Below the pieces are notes generated by a model. The model made no database searches and was not told the origin of the DNA. It saw only the letters and a program-made list of their open reading frames with translations. Position numbers and translations under genes: made by a program. From Carposina sasakii (taxonomy: Eukaryota > Arthropoda > Insecta > Lepidoptera > Carposinidae): DNA of 64,000 nt. The DNA is taken from NCBI GenBank assembly GCA_014607495.2, contig CP053161.1, positions 12,409,115 to 12,473,114 of the forward strand. Reading direction: 5' to 3'. This document shows positions 52,201-63,883 of this stretch, one piece after another (within the stretch, counting starts at the first letter, position 1; each line of letters starts with the position of its first letter).

Positions 52201-54489
52201 AGTAGGTAATTAATTATTATGACAATGCTACACATTCTTGATGCTTCTAGCATAACAATATGTCATTCATTAAATTTTAATAAGTAAGCTAATAATATTT
52301 ATGCTCTCTTCTTTTAGTATTATTATATAAAATTAAAATCCATAAATGTAATAAGCAGTGTGTCATGATGATTAATGCTAAACTCTGTACATTTATGTGC
52401 TGTGGATTTCTGTAAATAAAAAAAATGTTGTTCTCAGTTTGAGTTTCCATGTTACAGGTATGTAAAGCTTATCCACAGACTGCATCGGGTTGTGAGACTA
52501 CGTACCTACTTCTAATGCATCATTTTCGTACATTACTCGTATGCATCAGCACGATGCACTCTAACAGCCAATTTCTATAATTGATCTTGAGAGATTTTTT
52601 GCATATCTCAGATTTAATCTTCAATTGTTTTCATACAAAATTTCAAATTAGGAATAAAATAATCCGAGATTCTTTTTGATCTCACGTATTGAAATTGGCC
52701 CTTAGTGTTCAAGTTGTAACAGAGCCATCTATAGAACGCTGACAGAACCATACAAATCCTAGAACGCTATATCGAAGTTTCTCACAATGATTGGAAGCGA
52801 AGCGACAGCGACGTTCGCAAACATTGAAATATTTCCACCAATAGGATGCCGTCATTTAACGTAACGTAAGTAAATTAATTAATTAACAATTTTATAGTAA
52901 CGTAAGTTTTAAATTACTTTTTTAATTAAGTTTGTACACATACATATGTCTCATTTTATTATCTGGTATGCTGGAAGAAATCTTTTGCACAGATATGCAC
53001 GCCTTTGTATACATTTCTTTTGCAAACTTTTCTGTTTTTACTGTAGTGCTTTGTGTACAATGAAGAATAATTATTCCTATTCTTCATTGTACATCGGTCT
53101 ATCGGCTATGGAAATGTTGCGATAACTTTGCGAACTTCATTATCGTTCGTACATCGCTATAGTTACAATGCAATAACAGATAGATAGATCACGTCATAGA
53201 ATACTCGTAAACGCACAAAATGGCTCCCTATTGGAGAAAACATTACGATGACGGTTTCTATCAATTTGTAAAGTCCCCTGATTTATCAGCCTACCGAATC
53301 TAAATCCCCATATATATAATAATAATAAAAAAAGGTTTTTCCTGAAAGAAACTTTTGGAGAAGTAATTTCGAATACAGAATATGGCCCGCATAATATATT
53401 CAGATAATAATATATTACTTCTATGCTGCTCTGGGAGTGAAGAAAAAACGTATAATACTACAGCTGCTTCTCTTCCCGGACATACTGTATAAGTCAGTAG
53501 AGGGACAAGAGGGTTTTGGTGTTTTGTAAGCGATGGGCAGACCACCTGTCACTACTAACCAAACTTGTACATCTCAACTATACCCTTAAAATTGATCAGA
53601 AGTGGCACCATGTGATTCTATCGGCCCTTGGTCTTCTGCCTACCCCGTAAGGGATAAAGGCGTGATTATATGTATGTATGTATGTAATATATTCAGAACA
53701 GATTGATAGCTGTCGTCACCTCAGGATTTCGTTGCGGTACGAAAAATGGACGGCTCAAAAATACATTTATATTATTTTCGTATAGGTTAAGGTAGTTGCT
53801 ATGCATTTATTTATGCATAGCAACTATACAAGACAGCATTAAAGCAATAAACTCTGTGATATTTACTTATACAAGTCGCAGCGTAGAGGTCGTTCGATCG
53901 CCACGATTAATCTTTACCCAGAATTTTTTAAACGCCTTTTACGACATTCAAGGGTGTTATTACAAAACAAAGTCTAAATTAAACACTGTTCGAAACTACC
54001 TATACATTTGTCAGAAAAATATGTAAAATTCGTTTATTTTGATTGATTTCACGCATGTTATTTATAAAATCTACATGGAACATATTATAGTGAATTTTTC
54101 TTCATAAATATATTACACAAAATATTACATAATATGTACCACATATTTACCTCATAATAAATAACCTTGATGTAAGTAAGGATATAAGCAACGGCTTGTT
54201 GCTTATTCACCCACATGCAGTTTGGGGCTAGCTCATAGAATTTCATGATAATTTACGGCACATAACCAGACAAACAGATATGGCGAATTTTTTCCATTTG
54301 GCAACGGAACTAATAGCTTACAATTTGTAAGCTAAGTTACAAACTCACCAATAGTTGTAACAACAGTGGAAGAGAAGAACACGGACTGTCCGAAGCTCCA
54401 GTTGGGGCCTCCGCTGACGTTCTTGGCTGCGGAGACTCCGCGGTTACTGGCGCGGACCACTTCGTCCAAAAGCTGCTCCAAGTCATCGT
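49286..54489 (-). CDS. TWIK-like two-pore-domain potassium channel, 3' part (four exons)
   Basis: The exons (minus strand) are 54489-54349, 51998-51789, 50907-50719 and 49587-49286; all GT-AG, phase-consistent, 842 coding bases, ending in a stop at 49286. The first pore reads [19 protein letters not shown], spanning the exon 1-2 border. A membrane segment ([17 protein letters not shown]) follows, then M3 ([19 protein letters not shown]), the second pore [16 protein letters not shown], and M4 ([15 protein letters not shown]). The order and the TIGYGH/TIGLGDY filters match KCNK1/KCNK6 (TWIK) channels, which carry background K+ current at the membrane. The C-terminal tail is 70 residues and His/Arg/Pro-rich. 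M1 and the N-terminus are missing: the first visible exon begins [10 protein letters not shown] directly after an acceptor, so upstream exon(s) lie beyond 54489, not found here. Confidence 0.9.
49712..50322. mobile_element. 611-bp MITE with 10-bp target duplication in K2P intron
   Basis: Ends AGTGTTGCCGAACTATC and GAACTATCGAGCGGCAACAC-T are inverted. ACAAATAACT flanks both sides at 49702-49711 and 50323-50332. A 9-11 bp duplication would suit a Mutator-like element. The inside has several CTATCGATAG motifs and an unassigned 79-codon frame. Confidence 0.75.
51065..51225 (+). repeat. Interspersed repeat, family D
   Basis: TTAGTCGACTCTTATGACAT, GCACGGAAAGAGATGCAGC and GTATTCTAGTCAAGCCC fit the family. 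It lies in a K2P intron. Confidence 0.5.
52567..52700. mobile_element. Short MITE, copy 2 (pair with 5528-5660)
   Basis: GCCAATTTCTATAATTGATC to CGTATTGAAATTGGCC, nearly identical inside to the first copy. Confidence 0.6.
52970..53060 (+). repeat. Interspersed repeat (reverse copy at 58676-58800)
   Basis: ACGCCTTTGTATACATTTC and TTTGTGTACA around it match the reverse complement of 58676-58800 (AATTCATACAAAGGCGTG). Confidence 0.5.
53054..53093. repeat. Perfect 16-bp hairpin
   Basis: TGTACAATGAAGAATA and its exact inverse TATTCTTCATTGTACA, with an 8-base loop, at the edge of the preceding repeat and inside a K2P intron. Confidence 0.65.
53482..53696 (+). mobile_element. SINE/LINE-tail repeat, family C
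   Basis: Plus-strand copy, from ATACTGTATAAGTCAGTAGA to GGCGTGATTATATGTATGTA with a (TATG)n tail. Confidence 0.7.
53793..53826. repeat. Perfect 14-bp hairpin
   Basis: TAGTTGCTATGCAT, a 6-base loop TTATTT, and the exact inverse, in a K2P intron. Confidence 0.6.
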
Positions 54490-54611
54490 CTGAAAGAGAG
54501 AAAGGAGCCTGATTATTTGACTCCATGTACAGTTATGCGTTACAATTCTTTATCGTATTTTGAAATGAAATGATTTATTATTTGCTCAAAACGTTGGTAT
54601 AATAAAGTTAT

Positions 54612-54888
54612 TTACGTTGTCCGCGTGGTGCCGGCAGAGTAGAATTCGTACCACATCCCATGTCTGCCCGTGGGTATCGTACGAGGCGATTGAGGGTTTC
54701 CGGGAGGTGGGCAGCAGCGCTTCCCGTATTGACAACATAGTCCAAAATACAAACTGCGGTCACCAACCCGTCTGCCCAGCGTGGTGACTATGGGCAAATA
54801 CCCCTATTGGCAGTCTTTTGGCGTGCCCTGGGGGAGGCCTACGTCCAGCAGTGGACTGCAATAGGCTGATGATGATGATGATGATGAC
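54612..54888 (+). mobile_element. RTE-type LINE 3' end
   Basis: Plus-strand copy, GTTGTCCGCGTGGTGCCGGC to GTGGACTGCAATAGGCTG and a (ATG)n tail at 54867-54888. Confidence 0.72.
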
Positions 54889-55167
54889 GTTAGATCACAT
54901 ATCAGAGACAGGTTTGGCCAAAAAATGTGGCATGTAAATATTTTATTATTCAACAACCTTACATAATATAAGACTTGAGCCAAAAAATCTGTCAGTTCTG
55001 TTATCTCTACTTAGTCTGTGGTTCTGTTACTTGCACATGAAGAGCGACAAATATACTAGACAGGGTTTTTATGTTTACTTTGTCCCTAAGATCCCTCTCA
55101 GTTTACTCGCTTTGAGGAAAGTGGGTAAGTTATTTTCCAGTAGTTGAAGAAAGAGTATCCTCTTCAG

Positions 55168-55345
55168 CCTATTGCAGTCCACTGCTGGACGTAGGCCTCC
55201 CCCAGGGCACGCCACAAGGCTACTGCCACAGGGGATTTTGCCCTTAGTCACCACGCTGGGCAGGCTGGTTGGTGACCGCAGTGTGATTTTCGGACTATGT
55301 TGTCAGTACGGGAGGCGCTGCTGCCCACCTTCCGGAACCCCTAGT
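55168..55345 (-). mobile_element. RTE-type LINE 3' end fragment
   Basis: Reverse copy, TTCAGCCTATTGCAGTCCAC and CAGTACGGGAGGCGCTGCTG. Confidence 0.68.
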
Positions 55346-56396
55346 AGTTGAAGAAAGAGTACATATTAATATCTATCCAGCCTAGTGTAGAGGTTATAAA
55401 TTTTTAAATTCCTGTCGCCTGCCTAATAACACCGTTCTTATGTATTTCAGATGTAAAGCTTTTGACAAAAAAATAAAATAAATAAATAAGACATATATCA
55501 CCATATTTTAAATGTAATGAAAACAAATCCATTTTTACTTTTCTAAAAGAGGTTTGATAAAAATGGACGCAAATATCCCCGGCTAATAGCCTGTGAGTGG
55601 TTTCATCCACACGACATGAATAATGGAGCGTTTTCAGTTAAATATACTTTTCACCGGAGCAATGGCAGCCGAAATTCTCTTTTTTTGCATGTTTTTTAAG
55701 GGCAGCAGATAGTAAATTGCGTTTAAAGAACTGTCTATATTTCAGTATCTGCCTAGCTTCTCATACACAATGAAGAAAGAGCCTATGTAATTATTTCAGA
55801 GTGCGTTTTCACCGTATCCTTTAGTTAGATGATGGCGCCAGTTACTATGTTATTAGTCCCAAAATCAGGCATTAGGAGCATAGATGTAATAAAATCTCTG
55901 CATAGGAGTTATTCTATAAAACATGTATGAAACGGACTCTCTATAAAGTATGTGTGTAACAGTCAGGCAAATACTGAGATACTGAAGAAGTAGGTACCAT
56001 TGTTTTGAGTTATACGTCAGTGTTATTACTAGCAGGAAATGCTTTTTAAATGTGATTATCTGCAATGTTTGCTTTCTCGGGCGATCCTGTGACTAGTTAA
56101 ATGGGCTTATTGGTGTGATACATTGCTGTTTTTGGATTACTTGTGCCTCTCCATTGGGGTTGATCAGTTAAATTAACTTTTTTTAAATCAGCCATTATTG
56201 GTTGAAATTTTGTTTTTAAGTCAACAAAATAGGCCTACTTAAACGAACTACACTATTTTTTTTTAAAAGGCGGAAAGTTTTTTCGCGTCATAATAATAGT
56301 CTGAAGTCGGCATAACTATAAGTATTTGCCTGGCTGTCACTTTCACTCCCTGTATATATGTTTAATTGTTTTTTTTTTTATAATATAGTCCATCTA
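55346..56396. other. Intergenic or 5' intron of the K2P gene, nothing recognised
   Basis: Short frames only. A block at 55830-55940 (GGCGCCAGTTACTATGT, ATGAAACGGACTCT) has a relative at about 39670-39780, an old repeat. Confidence 0.4.
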
Positions 56397-56654
56397 TACA
56401 GGGTGTAACAGAAAGGGTATGTTAAGCGAAAAGCTATGAAATTGCCCACTATAGAGAACCTATTTCCAAAATTTCAGACTCAAATTCACATTTATATTTT
56501 TCCAGATAGTATGAAGAATTCCGCAACAACTCAGGAATACATACAATCATGAAAAAAAAAATGATTTCGAGTCTCAAATTTTGGAAATAGGATCTCTATA
56601 GTGCGCTATTTACATAGCTTTTCGCTTAACATACCCTTTCTGTTACACCCTGTA
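56397..56654. mobile_element. MITE with TACAGGGTG ends, copy 2
   Basis: TACAGGGTGTAACAGAAAGG to CCTTTCTGTTACACCCTGTA, with the inner TATGTTAAGCGAAAAGC repeated in reverse. It is paired with 13976-14232. Confidence 0.78.
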
Positions 56655-57007
56655 TACGTAGTCTCATATACCAGGTAGAAGATGATAGAGTAATGAAAAC
56701 TTTCTAGTCTTGAAGTCTTTTAATTACAGCACGTGAAATACCAATTGGAAATATAACTGGAAGGAAAACACTTAAATGGCTTTTAATTAAATCCAATTTA
56801 TTTAAATAATATTATTTATATAAATAATATTGTGCGTTGATTAAACGGTTTCTCGCAATCATTTTTTTATAGATTGTTTGTACTTGACTTTCGAAATAAA
56901 AGAATTTGTTTGAAAGATCTCAAGTTAGGTATATAAACTTCTGGGATTAGCTGCTTTGAAATGTACCAAAATATAGTAAATTGATATATAGTAGGTATAC
57001 CTATACA

Positions 57008-57345
57008 CAAGCGGTGATAGCCCAGTGGTTAAGACGTGCACCTTCCAAGCGGGAGGCGTAAGTTCGATCCCAGTCACGGGCCTGTACCAATGAATTTATT
57101 TCATGTACAGATTTTAATGTTGTAAAATTGTCACTTAGCTCGTGCCTCGGAAAGCACGTAAAACTGTTGGTCCTGCGCCTGATCTCTCTCCGGTCGTGTC
57201 GGCTTTCCGTCACATCGGACTATGAGAGTAACGGAATAGAGAGTGCATTTGTGTTCGCGCACACACTTGTGCACTATAATATTTCCTGCGTACCTGGCCA
57301 ATCTCCGTAGAGATTGGTCGCCTTGGCCGAAATACGGTCGGAGAT
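57008..57345 (+). mobile_element. tRNA-derived SINE, family B
   Basis: Head AAGCGGTGATAGCCCAGTGG and B-box region AAGTTCGATCCCAGTCACG; tail TCATCATCATCATCA at 57345-57359. Confidence 0.78.
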
Positions 57346-57371
57346 CATCATCATCATCACCTATACACATA

Positions 57372-57537
57372 GCTGGTAAAACTGTTGGCTGATCTCTCTC
57401 CGGTCGTATCGGCTTTCTGTCCCATTGGACTATCAGATTAAAGGAATAGAGAGTGCATCTGTGTTTGTGCACTATAATATCTCTTGCGCAGCGCTTATGA
57501 TATTTGGCCGCCGCCATGGCCGAAAGACGGTCGAACA
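57372..57537 (+). mobile_element. Family B SINE, headless second copy
   Basis: GCTGATCTCTCTCCGGTCG, GGACTATCAGATTAAAGG and GGCCGAAAGACGGTCG repeat the body of the previous copy without the tRNA-like head. Confidence 0.65.
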
Positions 57538-57705
57538 CATAATTATTTATTTAGTAATCTAATCAACAATCAAATAAAGTCACTTATGTATGTAACATAA
57601 CAGCATTTATGTTTAGCTAGGTGTGCGAGAAGTAAATATGTCGCTGTTGTTAATTACTTTGTAATGATAACTTCAAGAGCTGAATCATCCTATGATTCTC
57701 ATATA

Positions 57706-58085
57706 TACAGAGTGTTTTTTTGTGGCCACCTTTAACGAAGGGTACGTATTCTATACATGAAATAAAGTAAGTTTATGCCAAAAAAAATACTGGGATTTTT
57801 TTTTTTTTTTTAAATTTTAAATTCCTTGATCGTGCGAAATTTATAGTGTCTAGTGTTTATGTTAGTTTTTTTATAGACAGATATTAATTATTTTTCGTGA
57901 AAAAATCCTGCTACGCGCGTCTATGTGCATTTATGCAGAAAAACGCAGTCTATTTACTCAACTTTGGACCCTAATATTTTGGAAACCAGACACTTCCCAG
58001 GTATGCTTCCATGGAGAAAAATGATCGTGATGATGAGGAGATTCCGTAGTTTTCGGGAACGTTGACGACCAAAAATCATCCTGTA
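57706..58085. mobile_element. MITE with TACAGAGTG end (pair with 18892-19342)
   Basis: TACAGAGTGTTTTTTTGTGG to AAAAATCATCCTGTA; inner ACTTTGGACCCTAATATTTT is the reverse of the first copy. Confidence 0.75.
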
Positions 58086-58675
58086 TATAGATTGATATCA
58101 TACTATTTCAGAGAAATTTGGCTATAAACACTATCACACGAATATTTTATACAAGATTCATAGCAATTCGTTTAATATACCCCCTATGTTGGTAACAAGA
58201 TACATGCTCAATCATGATAGCTTTCTTTAAGAAGAAGGTATAAAAGAGGAAGTGGGACAATGAAGTGAGTGGCAATCGTTAGGCCATGACGTCATGACAG
58301 GGGCGGAGCTTTAGCGCCAGTGTAACGCGGTAGCTGTAACCACACGCTTGTGCTCCGAAATGTAACCATATTAAAATTACAAAGACACTTTTTATCAGGG
58401 TACATTATTACTAAAACGTAGTATAATATTGCCATCTAGTGATGAGTAATTGCACTAGTAAAACAATCTTGAACCATATTGATAATGAGTAAGTCTTAGT
58501 AGTTTGACTAGTCACTACAATGTGGTTTCTATGTAAATGGGCAGGGCTACAGTGTTCAATGCTCCCCTCGTCCCATACTTCACCCCCGCTCCGCGGCACA
58601 CTATTTTTGTAAGTATGAAAATATACTTAGCCGCTACTCCTCTTTTATGTCTTCTCCATGGCTTTCTTGAAGCGA
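58086..58675. other. Intergenic, nothing firmly recognised
   Basis: GC-richer bits (GGGGCGGAGCTTTAGCGCC near 58300) look repeat-like. Confidence 0.35.
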
Positions 58676-58800
58676 AATGATAACGAACTTATTCTTATTC
58701 TTTATTGTTCTGTGTACACAAAACATTACAATAAATACAGAGAAATTTACAAAAGAAATTCATACAAAGGCGTGCTTATCTCTTCAAGAGACTTCTTCTC
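58676..58800 (-). repeat. Interspersed repeat (pair with 52970-53060)
   Basis: Reverse of the 52970 repeat: AATTCATACAAAGGCGTGCT and GTTCTGTGTACAC. Confidence 0.5.
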
Positions 58801-58892
58801 TTCTTCTTCTGAACTTCTGACGATTTGATCGAGAAATGAAGTTGCTCGTACTTTGTCTAAGCACTTATTACTACACTATTATTATTACACTA

Positions 58893-59060
58893 GTGGATAC
58901 CCGCGACTCCGTCCGCGTGGACTGCAGAAATCATCCGGGATAAAAATATCTCATGTCCGTCTCCTGGTTCTAAGCTACCTCACCACCAATTTTCAGCCAA
59001 ATCAGTACAGCTGTTCTTGAGTTATAAATTATGTGACTAACACGACTTTCTTTTATATAG
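58893..59060 (-). mobile_element. Helitron-like fragment
   Basis: ACTAGTGGATACCCGCGACT at the left is the reversed 3' end. The phrases TCATCCGGGATAAAAATA and CCAAATCAGTACAGC match the family. The 5' end is not clear. Confidence 0.5.
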
Positions 59061-59639
59061 ATTTATTTGAATCCCAATGAGATGTAAGTGTATAGAAGAA
59101 AGAAATTGTAACAGAAGAATTTCTTCGGGAACCTTTTTACCATTTTTATTTCCGTTTTAGGCCCGTTTGTCCCAATAATTAGGTATCGTAAAAGATATGC
59201 CAGCACCATGGGCCGAACGGGCCGTATTTCGCGAGCGTCTTTTTTGCCGAACGAAGTGACGCACGGTATATTTTATCAAAGCAATATTTTCTGTTCAAAC
59301 TTGACTAACTGGTATGCCGGTATATAGATAGTGTGTGGGACCCATTATACGCTTTAGCAACAATGCCGTCTTGTTCTTTATGACATTATACTGAAAGAGA
59401 ATGCATGTATATAATTAGCCGTAGATCACAGATATTGCTTGTAAAGAAATATGTCATGTAGGTAGCTATTAGGTATGTTGAATTACCTAACAGGTCGTCG
59501 GAGATGCAATTTAAGGAGAACCTAAAGACAGTTAAAAGTCCAAGTTGAAAATTCAACATATAACTAACATCAAATTACTCGTAAGTATGAATTGTCAGAT
59601 GTAAGTACCCGTATTATGATCACTTGACCATTAATTTAT

Positions 59640-59740
59640 GAAGAGGGCGGCTGGTAGTGACTGGATGGTGAAAACGGGAGATCGAGCCTTGTGGCGTATT
59701 TTGGGGAAACCTACGTCCAGCAGTGAACTGCAATAGTTGT
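59640..59740 (+). mobile_element. RTE-type LINE 3' scrap
   Basis: GACTGGATGGTGAAAACGGG and CCTACGTCCAGCAGTGAACT are the last 100 bases of an RTE open frame. Confidence 0.6.
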
Positions 59741-61456
59741 GTAATGTAATGTTGACTTGTATTGATCTATATCCATTTATGTCGATGTATTTGTTTACAA
59801 GTTATATCCAATTAAGAGCAATCTCGACGGGGTAATAAATTTAATTATGAGCTCTGAAGTAATTGCTTTAATAAAAGCTATTATTGTGTAATCGGCGCTA
59901 CGAAAGGAAAAATATAGGTTTTTTTTTGTACAGAGATGAAACTTGGGTAAATAATATATTCTTTAGGTAGTGTTAAGGGAGTACTGAAAAAAGCATTTCT
60001 CAAAATTCCCACGGGAATGGGAAAAAAGAAAATTTCCAATATATACGAGGACCGCTTCACTGACAAAGGTACAATTTGGCATGTATTATGTCGGTGAAGG
60101 AGTAGGTACCTATAAGGGCGCCGTGAAAAGAGATTTCTAGAAATTGTAAAATCCAAGGTGCACTTGTTCACTTGCCTCAAATATAAAACACAAGTCCAAA
60201 AATGATTTTTGGCATGTATGTTTATTGTTAATTAAAGATTTTAGATTAATAAATTTGAAATTTCTAAGGGAATATGGAAAACAGGAATTTAAAATTCTAC
60301 AGCGACGAAGCCGTAGGCGGCCTGTATAGAAAAATACGTGAAGAATATCGAAGCGAAGCGACTTCTAGTTAATTAATAGGCTACAGACTTTAAAAATGCA
60401 AAAAATATTAATGAATATAAGACTAGAAATTTTCAATGCTTGATGAGGAGACCGAAGAAAAATGTGCAACATCAGTAACGGAGTTCCGAGAAAAACTGAC
60501 TGCTCTTATTTCTTGAAATAAGTAAAGTATATATTTATTTACTTATTAGTGTATGTAGGTATATACCTACATACATATCAGGACACACCCCCTATTGTGC
60601 TGAGTCTGAACTGAATGCTGACCTCAAGCGGGGTCGTGATTTGTTGTACGAGAGAAGCGGGTCCTCTAAGGCTGCGACACTGTTGTAGTAGTAGTTAGTA
60701 CTAATGTATTTGGTATAAAGGGTTTTAAAAAGTAGTTACTATTTCACACAACTATTTCCAAACTACAGAATTAACAGATTTTGATGAAACTTCGCTTTTG
60801 CGCATTGGCTAGTCAAACAACTAAATTCAGTATCTGGCACTCACCAAAACGCGATATTTTGTTCATAGACTAATGTTATATCGTCGTTTTGTTATTTTTA
60901 TTATAACTGTAACTTATATTCACGTAGTTTTAGTAATGTGATTACGCGGCGACTAATCGAAAAATCGCCATATAAATGAAATCGCTTCAGCCTATGCCTG
61001 TGTCCACTCTTGACCTACCTCGGAAACGTTAGCACAGATCGGGAATGCATCGACCCCGGCATCTACTGCAATATCGGAGTTACTATGTACTTCTATATAT
61101 CTTCTGTTATGTACTCAATACATGGTCCAGATTAATTATAACCTTAGTGATAACCTCCATACACACTTTAGAGAGAAAAGTATGGAGTAAATAATAGATT
61201 GTTGCTAGTCCCAAGGTAGTATAACTAGTGAATTAAATAACCAGTGAGTTTCTGAAGACGGCCTGAGTATTATCCATTTCTACTGTGTTTCTAGTGGTGC
61301 AAAATATTCTTAGCCTATCAAAAGTTTTTTTTTTTTCTTTTTGATACAAAAACATTAAAAAACTTTGATGGATTCAGCATTTCTGAAAGCTATAAGCTTC
61401 TTCAGTAAAAGCAAGACTAGTTTAGTAGAAAAGAAAAACATTACAATTAGGTTCGG
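59741..61456. other. Intergenic, nothing recognised
   Basis: AT-rich with a few GC-richer patches (60590-60690 and 60990-61075). No frame or repeat that I can name. Confidence 0.35.
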
Positions 61457-61550
61457 ATCAGGGCCGGATTTAGGGGAGGGCAACCGGGGCGAAAGCCCCA
61501 GGGCCTCCACAAACGGGGGGCCCCCACAATAGAGATTTCGGAAAAAAATA
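61457..61550. mobile_element. Fragment with hAT-like CAGGGCCGGATT end
   Basis: CAGGGCCGGATTTAGGGGAG and a CGAAAGCCCCAGGGCCTCCA GC-rich start are typical of a transposon end. No matching opposite end was found nearby. Confidence 0.35.
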
Positions 61551-62109
61551 TTTCAAATTCCAACTAGTAAACATTTTTTCCTTTGATTTTTTTTTTTGGC
61601 TTTGTAATATTACTACTACATCATAAACTTAATAGTTCCTTATATCCTACTCAATCATTCTACTTTAATAATATCATGAAATAAGAAAGAAACGCGTCAA
61701 ATATTTGGGAAACTGACATGTGTCTGGATTTGAGAAAGGTTTCTCGACGGTTATGTCGAAGAAAACTATTTCTTTTTCGATCCATTTTTATTTGAGTGAA
61801 TTACAGAAACGGCTTTATTTATTTTAAGTGTTGAATAAATTTTATTTATGCTATTAATATTGTATTGTTATGTGTTATTTTAAGATGCTTTATAACATTC
61901 TATCGGACAATTTCATAATTTTTTACCTTAGAATAAAGATTCGCTCCGCTTCGTCAGAGCGGAGCGAAGACCTATCATTAATCTCAGGTTTTTACATTTT
62001 ATTGGCTTGATCAGCTGTACCTAATGATAATATGCTATATGGGTATTTCGTGATAAGTAGTTAGCTCTGCTATAAAGACGGTATCAAAATCCATTATTAA
62101 ATAGTTTTG

Positions 62110-62565
62110 GGTCGGTCTCTAAGAGACGGTTAAAGAGAGAGTGTCTAGAGAGATTTCAGAGAGACTATTTAGGATGACTTACGGAGCCGAGACGTGGAAC
62201 TTGACGGTGGGGCTGGCTCACCGATTGCATGTCACTCAGAGAGCTATGGAAAGGTCAATGCTCGGAATCTCGCTAATGGACAAAGTCCGAAACGAGGTTA
62301 TCCAACAGAAAACCAAAGTGACAGACATAGTCTCGAAATGTAGCAGACTGAAGTGGCAGTGGGCAGGCCACGTCTGACGTAGAACCGATGGACGGTGGAG
62401 TAAACGGGTTCTCGAATGGAGACCGCGCCTCGGCAAGCGTAGCGTTGGGCGCCCTCCGGCCAGATGGACCGGTAGTGACTGGATGGCAAAAACGGGAGAT
62501 CGAGCCATGTGGCGTACACTGGGGGAGGCCTACGTCCAGCAGTGGACTGCAATAGTCTGACGACG
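62110..62565 (+). pseudogene. RTE LINE polymerase C-terminus, one in-frame stop
   Basis: The longest RTE remnant of the window. It reads YGAETWNLTVGLAHRL, RAMERSMLGISLMDK, KWQWAGHV, a TGA at about 62375, then in the same frame RRTDGRWSKRVLEWRPR, RSVGRPPARW and GEAYVQQWTAIV and a stop. These are the conserved C-terminal phrases of RTE polymerases after the reverse transcriptase core. The 5' part is missing (5' truncation is common in LINEs). Confidence 0.85.
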
Positions 62566-62569
62566 ACGA

Positions 62570-62765
62570 AACACGGGGGCTCCCGAAATGGGATAGCCAC
62601 AGACACGTTTTGCATAGCGCGGACAGATTTAAATAATATGTTACAAGTTGCTAGCTTATGGTCTAAGAGTATGCCCGAGTTCTTTAGTCGACTCTAACGA
62701 CATGCACGGAAGGAGATGCAGCTGATGTATTCTAGTGAAGCCACGCATCAGCCAGCAGCCCAGCA
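62570..62765 (+). repeat. Interspersed repeat, family D
   Basis: GGGGGCTCCCGAAATGGGAT, TTAGTCGACTCTAACGACAT, GCACGGAAGGAGATGCAGC and GTATTCTAGTGAAGCC follow in order. It abuts the RTE remnant. Confidence 0.55.
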
Positions 62766-63017
62766 CAGGAGAAATTATAATAATGGTTGTGAATACATTC
62801 GAGAATTATTATAATCGATAAAATACTGATATCGAATGTATCGAGTAAAGTTATCGAATGAATTACTTACTACAGTATACACAACATTATCGGATATGTT
62901 GTCTTTACCAATAGACACGCACTTCTGGCCTGGCGTCCAATATTTACCTACTACTTAATACACATCAAATAGAACTAACTATTTGTATGGAATATAATAA
63001 TGTTACTCTACAAGACC

Positions 63018-63170
63018 CGCACTGACAACATAGTCTGAAAATCACACTGCGGTCACCAACCCGCCTCCCCAGCGTGGTGACTATGGGCAAAATCCCTCTG
63101 TGGCAGTAGCCTTGTGGCGTGCCCTGGGAGAGGCCTACGTCCAGCAGTGGACTGCAATAGAATGAAGAAG
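63018..63170 (+). mobile_element. RTE-type LINE 3' end fragment
   Basis: CTGACAACATAGTCTGAAAA to GTGGACTGCAATAGAATG and a GAAGAAGAA-like tail. Confidence 0.68.
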
Positions 63171-63589
63171 AATAATGTTACTACATAGTACCTACCTATT
63201 TATATTTTGTTATTGTCATAGGCCCTGAGATATAGCAGCATTAAAGGCCTTAAAAAAACAGGTGTGACACTTTTAGTAACATAGATATTATTGGTTACTA
63301 CTAGTATTAGTTACGCAATGTTTCAAAATGTGGAGTTTTTATCTGTCAAATTTAGAGACAATTTCTAGCTTAAAAATGTTTAAATTCTTTGGTAATAACA
63401 AAAAAATTCCTTACAAGAAACATGGAACTTTAATTCAAGATATTGCCTTCATTGCATTTGCATAATTATTTACTCCAATCGACGTAGCACTTGAATAACG
63501 AGATTTCTTATGTAAATTAAATACCTGTTCGCCGAGATGTCGACTTTTACCCAAACACATTTCTGCTTCAACATAAAATATATTAATTA

Positions 63590-63883
63590 CTAGTGGACGC
63601 CCGCGACTCCGTCCGCGTGAACTACAGAAAAAACAAAATTTCTAAGTTATTCGGAATAAAAACGTTTTCCCGGGATGAAAAGTAGCCTATATGTAGAGTG
63701 GGACCTGTCACAATATATTCCTGAAAACTGCATCGAAATCGGTTAAGCCATTTCTGAGATAAGCGTGCACAAACGCACGTAATGGTACCATAGTAACGTT
63801 GATAAAGGTCTCCTATAATATTTTTTCTCATATATCTTACATGTACAGACAGCGAACCGTTACATTTTTATTATATGTATAGA
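63590..63883 (-). mobile_element. Helitron-like element, reverse copy
   Basis: On the minus strand it runs from TCTATACATATAATAAAAAT to GCGGGCGTCCACTAG, parallel to 20081-20367 and similar in length. Confidence 0.7.
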
